NCBI GenBank assembly: GCA_900617975.1
Contig: UZAE01001456.1
Coordinates: 1 to 13,260, forward strand
Reading direction: 5' to 3'
Source of the DNA: Rodentolepis nana
Lineage: Eukaryota; Platyhelminthes; Cestoda; Cyclophyllidea; Hymenolepididae
DNA: 13,260 nucleotides
Positions 9,101-13,260 of this stretch are shown in pieces. A program made the translations under genes and the position numbers. How positions within the stretch are numbered: position 1 is the first letter of the stretch; every line of letters begins with the position of its first letter. The notes under the pieces are model-generated. The model searched no databases. It saw only the letters and a program-made list of their open reading frames with translations, and was not told the origin of the DNA.

Positions 9101-10693
9101 CTTAAGCAATTTGATTGCTAATATCTCAGCTTAAGTCAGGCTTTATAGCACTATCTTGAAATAATTAGATTTGATCTGATTTTGCCAAGATGAAAATGAC
9201 CTAATAAAGTAGTTTCAAATTGAGAAAACTACAAATAATCTGGCTAAAAAGGTTAATAAAATCAGTTAAGATAAGAAGAACATAAATGTGGCAATGATAT
9301 CATACCCCAAATGGATATCGCACCGAGAAGCACCCAACAGGTCCATTTTGGTAGAAATCGCAGGAGAGTGAGAGCCACAACAACACTGTTGAAAATAAGG
9401 TAAGCCTGTTGCAAGACAAGAGGACCGCGCCAGTGAATGGAAATGAGGCCCAACACTCCAAAATTCCAGAGTAAGATTGCAAATGTTATATTGTCAAAGA
9501 AGATCCTTGAGGCTTGCAATAATTGCCTAAAGAGAATTTATGCCAGAAATAGGAAGAAAAGTAAGCACAACTAGACCCAATCAAGACAACGAGACCTTGA
9601 ATCGGCCTTATGTCTGAACGATAAATTCAAAGTAACCATCAAAGTTGCCGTTTACTTTGGCAGTTAATGAGCTTAAGTATAGAACACACAAGACATTATA
9701 AGAGATACGTTTGAAATATCTATAAGACAGTAGTTTCATCAATTAGTGAATGCTCTAGTTTGACATTCTATTGCACGATTTATTGAATAAGTAACAAACA
9801 TACCCCCATCCTATATCAAACAGTGCCTAAATTAATAAGACCATGGAAAATTAAAACCGAAAAAAGTTGACGCAGAATCAATAACAGACTAGAGCTTTTT
9901 TTCTTTTTTTAGATTTAATAAGAACGCAGTAAAGTATTATCATATATATGGCCAACTAATAATTTTACAAAAGCATTAAATGATCACTGAAGAGAGAGTA
10001 GTGAATAAGCATTTATACTAGCTATTTAACATAAAATCAGAGACGAGCATAAAGGAGAACAATTTGACACCAAAATAGAAAAGAAAGACTTACGCAAAGA
10101 ATGTGAATGAGGCTAAAAAGACCACAGCGAATGTTGCCATAATCAACCACCCTGTCAGAAACTAGAGTAAATAAAAGAATACCGGAAACAGTTGAACAGT
10201 TTAAAATGATAAACGATATTGAAGGAGTTTATCTTACCTTGTAACACTTGAATTTAAACAGCAGCACAAGTATGAAAGTTGTTACAATGACAAAGGTTAA
10301 AATTATGGCAACATTGACTAGAGTCTGCCAAGTTTGTGTACCGATATCAGCATTTGGAGTGTTAAACGGTGCATATACGAAATGAGCGTCAGTTTTAGAA
10401 AAGAATGGAACATTCTTGCTTATGAAGGCAACGAAAAACATGCATATTGATACTGGAATGAAAAGACTAGGAGGAGCAAAAAGTATTAGACAGGGTGATA
10501 AGGTAAAGGTGACATCTACGATAACACATTACCTTATAATTTGCTTTGCACCAACGCGAATAATAAGTTTGGGACTTAGGGGTGAATAAGTAGACTCTGA
10601 TTGTTCATGAGATCGATGACTAAAAGTCGAGGATGTTTCATTGTTCAAATGGCTGTGCTGTTCTATTATAGTGTCGTCACCATTGCTTAACAT
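5906..10693 (-). CDS. Presenilin, catalytic aspartyl protease subunit of gamma-secretase (seven exons assembled)
   Basis: Presenilin cuts transmembrane stubs such as Notch and APP inside the membrane of ER, endosome and plasma membrane, together with nicastrin, APH-1 and PEN-2. Exons: 10693-10533, 10466-10238, 10161-10094, 9526-9306, 8754 to about 8453, 6447-6268, 6199-5906. All joints except exon 5/6 are canonical GT/AG and phase-consistent. The model gives about 484 aa (human PS1: 467). A hydrophilic N-terminus (1-50) precedes the membrane helices, including about 103-124 and 135-153. [22 protein letters not shown] and [12 protein letters not shown] match presenilin helices TM4-TM6. The catalytic aspartates are D227 (in WD) and D404 (in GLGD, 401-404). 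PALP lies at about 450-453. The hydrophilic loop (about 270-390) is divergent, as usual in the family. The start has an in-frame TAG six bases upstream. The last residues (RRLFF) differ from the QFYI-type ending of vertebrate presenilins. The family assignment is certain; the PSEN1/PSEN2 split is vertebrate-specific and does not apply. Confidence 0.96.
6268..6447 (-). other. Presenilin exon 6 (cytosolic loop, before the CTF)
   Basis: 180 nt, phase 0 at both ends, from TTCTTCTTTTTAG|GATGGG to GTTCAA|GTCAGT. It is open throughout on the minus strand and encodes a hydrophilic, Ser/His/Glu-rich 60-residue loop segment. It is too variable for homology, so it is supported by its strong acceptor, phase and position 68 nt before the conserved exon 7. 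Confidence 0.72.
6448..8452 (-). other. Large presenilin intron (about 2 kb)
   Basis: It separates the loop exons. A plus-strand frame of 116 codons (7180-7530) and an antisense 69-codon frame (7353-7144) lie inside, with no recognisable homology. It may hide a further small loop exon. It also contains the CTGTAGTA repeat/hairpin at 6846-6876. Confidence 0.55.
6846..6876. repeat. CTGTAGTA repeat cluster with an 8-bp perfect hairpin
   Basis: CTGTAGTA occurs three times in 31 bases (6846, 6856 and 6869). AGTAAACT (6850-6857) and AGTTTACT (6863-6870) are perfect inverted arms around the 5-base loop GTAGT. It lies inside the presenilin intron. Confidence 0.8.
8453..8754 (-). other. Presenilin exon 5 (rest of TM6 and loop); 3' end uncertain
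   Basis: It begins at CTGTAG|ATCTAATAG, completing D227, then gives [20 protein letters not shown] and FPAIIYST, very close to human presenilin, followed by a variable loop. Exon 6 starts in phase 0. The candidate donors are TCTGGT|GTGTTT at 8453 (phase 0, weak), TCTG|GTGTGT at 8455 (phase 1, better, but it needs an unseen extra exon) and ACGCTG|GTAAAT at 8537 (phase 0, reasonable). Confidence 0.8.
8755..9305 (-). other. Presenilin intron 4 (551 nt), nothing further seen
   Basis: GT/AG intron splitting the catalytic Asp codon after its first base. AT-rich, with no coding or structured element recognised inside. Confidence 0.8.
9306..9526 (-). other. Presenilin exon 4 (TM4, TM5 and start of TM6)
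   Basis: 221 nt from TTCTCTTTAG|GCAATT to ATTTGGG|GTATGA. It encodes the highly conserved [21 protein letters not shown] and LQQAYLI stretches and ends at ISIW plus the first base of the catalytic Asp codon. Confidence 0.93.
9527..10093 (-). other. Presenilin intron 3 (567 nt), nothing further seen
   Basis: GT/AG intron between the TM3 and TM4 exons. AT-rich, with a T-rich tract near 9896-9910; no other element recognised. Confidence 0.8.
10094..10161 (-). other. Presenilin exon 3 (TM3), too short for simple ORF calling
   Basis: 68 nt from TTTACTCTAG|TTTCTG to TTTGC|GTAAGT. It encodes a short hydrophobic helix containing GWLIM, aligned with human HAWLII. Flanking introns are 76 and 567 nt. 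Phases match on both sides (0 and 2). Confidence 0.85.
10238..10466 (-). other. Presenilin exon 2 (TM1, first lumenal loop, TM2)
   Basis: 229 nt from CTCCTAG|TCTTTT to TACAAG|GTAAGA, phase 0 at the end. It encodes LFIPVSICM (TM1), a lumenal segment with VYAPF like human IYTPF, and TM2 ending FKCYK like human YRCYK. Confidence 0.92.
10533..10693 (-). other. Presenilin exon 1 (cytosolic N-terminus)
   Basis: 161 nt, residues 1-53 plus two bases of codon 54, ending ATAAG|GTAATG. The hydrophilic Ser/His/Asn-rich leader ends with VGAKQII, equivalent to the YGAKHVI preceding TM1 in human PS1. The next intron is 66 nt. Confidence 0.85.
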
Positions 10694-10696
10694 GAT

Positions 10697-10712
10697 CTAC
10701 AGGCACAAATAG
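10697..10712 (-). promoter_or_regulatory. Possible 3' splice acceptor just upstream of the presenilin ATG
   Basis: The coding strand reads CTATTTGTGCCTGTAG, a pyrimidine-biased tract ending in AG, only three bases (ATC) before the ATG. It could end a 5'UTR intron or accept a spliced leader. Neither is proven by sequence. Confidence 0.4.
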
Positions 10713-13260
10713 AATTTAATACTTTATATGTAGTGTTATAAAACAAATTCGCAAACATGCTCAAAGAGGTCATGTGGAATTCAGCTCAAAAGTACATACG
10801 CCAATAAATCAAAGCCGGATAAATTTAAAATGCCGTAGACGCTTTGCAAATATTCAAACCATATTGCCATTGCAATATTTTCTTTGTTATTGATAAAATT
10901 AACAAAATTCAATCAGAATTTAATTTTAAGTCTCTTTGAAGTGTTAAACTTGATCTATATACACATTATAAAGCAATTTAGAATATTAGTGGATAATACT
11001 TATTTACACTGAATAAAAGGTTAAAAACCAAAAAATGATATTCGTAGTTCTTTAATTATGGTATACATTCTAAGAATTTTATTTAATTTCGTGAATAAAT
11101 TTATAATTTTTTCAAATATCTATATCGTTTTCCCTCAACGTTTGCAAATCATTGAGAATTTTTTGGAATGCCTATAAAACTCTATGAATGCTTGAACGAT
11201 AACTGAACTACTTATTCAAAGGTTCATGTGAGGAACGAAAATTGCCCTACGGTAAATCAATATCAAAAACTTGCTGAAATGTGCATATGATAGCATGTTG
11301 TCTAATCATATCTAAAGTTCTTTCGAGCTTTAGGCTTTTTAAATTCTAACGCCATTGAAACTCAAGTAGCATAGTGGGAAAATGATTAGATCTAGCTTGT
11401 TTTCAAGTATTATGGCGTACAACGGGTAAGTCCCTAGGAGGAAGAGGACCGGAGACAGCATTAATATGAGATCGAAGAAGTAGGTGAGTCGTGGACATAA
11501 AAATTGAAAGAGACTATTACAGATGTTTAATAACTCGGGTCAAATCGATTAAGTGAAGTGATTACAACAGGTGTCTTGTATTGTTTACTTTCCATTTTAT
11601 ACTGCCCTAGATAATGTTGAAACCAGAATTTCGAACTGAATTGTAAAATCGGAATCGCTCGCAATTAAAATTATTTAGGGATATTTACGATGAGCATACA
11701 TTTTAAGGTTTTGGGAATAAAATTCTAAAAATATGTATACGAAAAGTTTAACAAAAAATATTTAGGAAAATTCGTTAACTACAAACTCACTTCTTAACTT
11801 CAAGCACATTAATACATAATTTTAAAATTTACTAATACTATCCGGTTTTAGTTCGATCCGGAAGCATGAGAACCCATAACAAAGGTTTCTGAGATTGAAA
11901 TGTACTTGTCATTGTTTCATGGTTCTAAGGCTGAAAATGAGCTGTCTCGCAAATATAAGAAGGCATCTTGTGGTTTTTCATCATTAGAAACGTAGTCGCG
12001 ACTGATATAGCTTTCTTGAAATTCTGAATGGAGGATTATTTCGAACTGTACATTAGCAGCTATCATGCGCTATTTTTACATAACGTTCATGTAAGAATAT
12101 TTCCAGTAAGCGAATGTGCCATGTCGTATTGGTTAATTCAAATCAAATGCGATTCCTAAGCTAACAAGGTTGGTTATTTCTATTATTCAAGATTTGCGTT
12201 AAAATGTGCTTTAAAGAGTGGTGAAATTAAAATAAGATATCGAATTTACTCGATCATATATAAATAATATATATATCACATTTGAAAAAAATATCTGAAA
12301 TTGTACTTGCAGCGGTAAGCTGTTGAAATTGATATCAACTTGGTTATTAAGTCGCGTGATGGGACTAAAATCTTACAGTGAGGATATTTGGTGATAAGAA
12401 GTTCTTTTAACAATCCCTCTGTTGACTTTGAGAATCAAACCCAAATGAGAATTGGGGCGAAAAATAACTAAATTAAGATATTTTATTTGTGTGATTGATT
12501 AATTACACTTTGAATAAACGTGCACTTACCGTTGATGGCTGACGCAGAACCCATTTTGTTCTTGATGTGGCGGTCATGGAGCTAACAAGTGGCCCCAAAT
12601 AACATGATTACCAACTCCGGGTCATTTAGTTGGACAAATCTAACGTAATTGCACTATCTCATGCTTTAAATCTCAAAGATTTTTTTGCCAAATTAAATGC
12701 AGTATTCTGGACACAAAGTCTCCCATAATTAGTTGGCTCGAATGTCTACATTTTACGTGACATTCTGGGTGCCGAATACAACTTGATTACATGTCGTATT
12801 TGACACAAATACTATTGTTGATATTATGATAAATGGGGTGTGCAATAGACTTACCTCCTTGTGGTGCACTCTGGGTAACGTATACTCATACGGCAAAAAA
12901 GTCTATTAACCGGCAGTTGACTTCTGACTTCAAACTATCATCACCCCACTGTATGTCATATTCGACTACTTCCAGTGTGCTCACCTCACCTTTTTTCTAC
13001 CTTTGTGTCTGTCTCTTTTACATCTTTGAAACACTCTTCTGTTCTCCCCTCTCCCTCTCGACATTTTTCACTTTGATGTTCCTTCCCTTTTGTGAAACCT
13101 GAAGTCAACTTAAGGGCTAATGATAACCACCAAAACGCCTGCCATTTGAAATAAATATTATGGTAAATTAGAAAAAATTATTGTAATATGATATTAAAAA
13201 ATGTGATATTAAAGAAAATCGAAAGAATAGCAGTTATTAATTTGCGCGAAAGGTTATGAT
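10713..13260. other. Upstream region without a recognised gene
   Basis: It contains the presenilin promoter region and AT-rich DNA, including an AT-alternating tract near 12255-12276. Plus-strand frames at 12833-13102 are low-complexity Ser/Phe-rich translation and do not look like protein. Only the weak minus-strand exon-like blocks at 12902-12855, 12581-12530 and 11433-11339 stand out. Confidence 0.5.
11339..12902 (-). other. Possible 3' end of an unknown minus-strand gene (three small exon-like blocks)
   Basis: Block A (12902-12855, 48 nt) lies between an AG and CAAGGAG|GTAAGT. Block B (12581-12530, 52 nt) lies between GTTAG and CAACG|GTAAGT. Block C (11433-11339) follows a strong pyrimidine tract CTCTTCCTCCTAG and runs to TAA. 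The phases fit (0, 1, then 2 bases completing a Gly codon), and in blocks A and B an in-frame stop sits at the acceptor, as expected for real exons. The predicted peptide (…RVHHKE, LHDRHIKNKMGSASAIN, TYPLYAIILEN…) matches no family I recognise. This could be chance, because short exons pass such tests easily. Confidence 0.15.

Noticed and set aside
11850..11862. TTCGATCC resembling a tRNA T-loop
   Set aside because: The flanking bases do not form a 5-bp T-stem, and no acceptor stem or anticodon arm fits upstream.
12833..13102. 89-codon plus-strand frame with Phe/Leu/Ser/Cys-rich end
   Set aside because: The second half is pyrimidine-tract translation, not a signal-bearing protein; the same DNA reads better as intron/exon sequence on the minus strand.

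Overview
The window is nuclear DNA from an invertebrate animal. It is AT-rich, the genes are split by introns, and at least four of the introns are only 66-76 nt long. The mix of animal-type presenilin and Pur-alpha proteins, small introns and an LTR-retrotransposon gag remnant suggests a platyhelminth, perhaps a cestode. That placement is an inference; the sequence only firmly supports 'metazoan, non-vertebrate-like'. There are no bacterial operons, rRNA genes or CRISPR arrays, and I found no tRNA.

Layout: positions 1-786 hold the 5' end of a decayed LTR retrotransposon on the plus strand: a possible LTR tail, a possible primer-binding site, and a gag fragment broken by a -1 shift in an A-run. 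Positions 787-3520 show no gene, only simple repeats. Positions 3548-4479 (minus strand) carry a complete two-exon Pur-alpha homologue of 286 aa with three PUR repeats. Positions 4480-5905 are intergenic. Positions 5906-10693 (minus strand) carry presenilin, the catalytic subunit of gamma-secretase. It can be assembled from seven exons into about 484 aa with both catalytic aspartates; the splice boundary inside the cytosolic loop is the only doubtful joint. Positions 10694-13260 hold no recognised gene, though three small minus-strand exon-like blocks are compatible in phase.

The two host genes lie head-to-tail on the same strand, with presenilin upstream and Pur-alpha about 1.4 kb downstream. 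Their functions are not directly linked: presenilin does intramembrane proteolysis of Notch-type substrates, while Pur-alpha binds purine-rich nucleic acid. A 3' splice-type acceptor lies three bases before the presenilin ATG, which raises the possibility of a 5'UTR intron or spliced-leader addition. I found no convincing new multi-gene system here. The most useful points are the intron that splits the presenilin catalytic Asp codon, the unresolved loop exon, and the in-frame slippery heptamer in the gag remnant.
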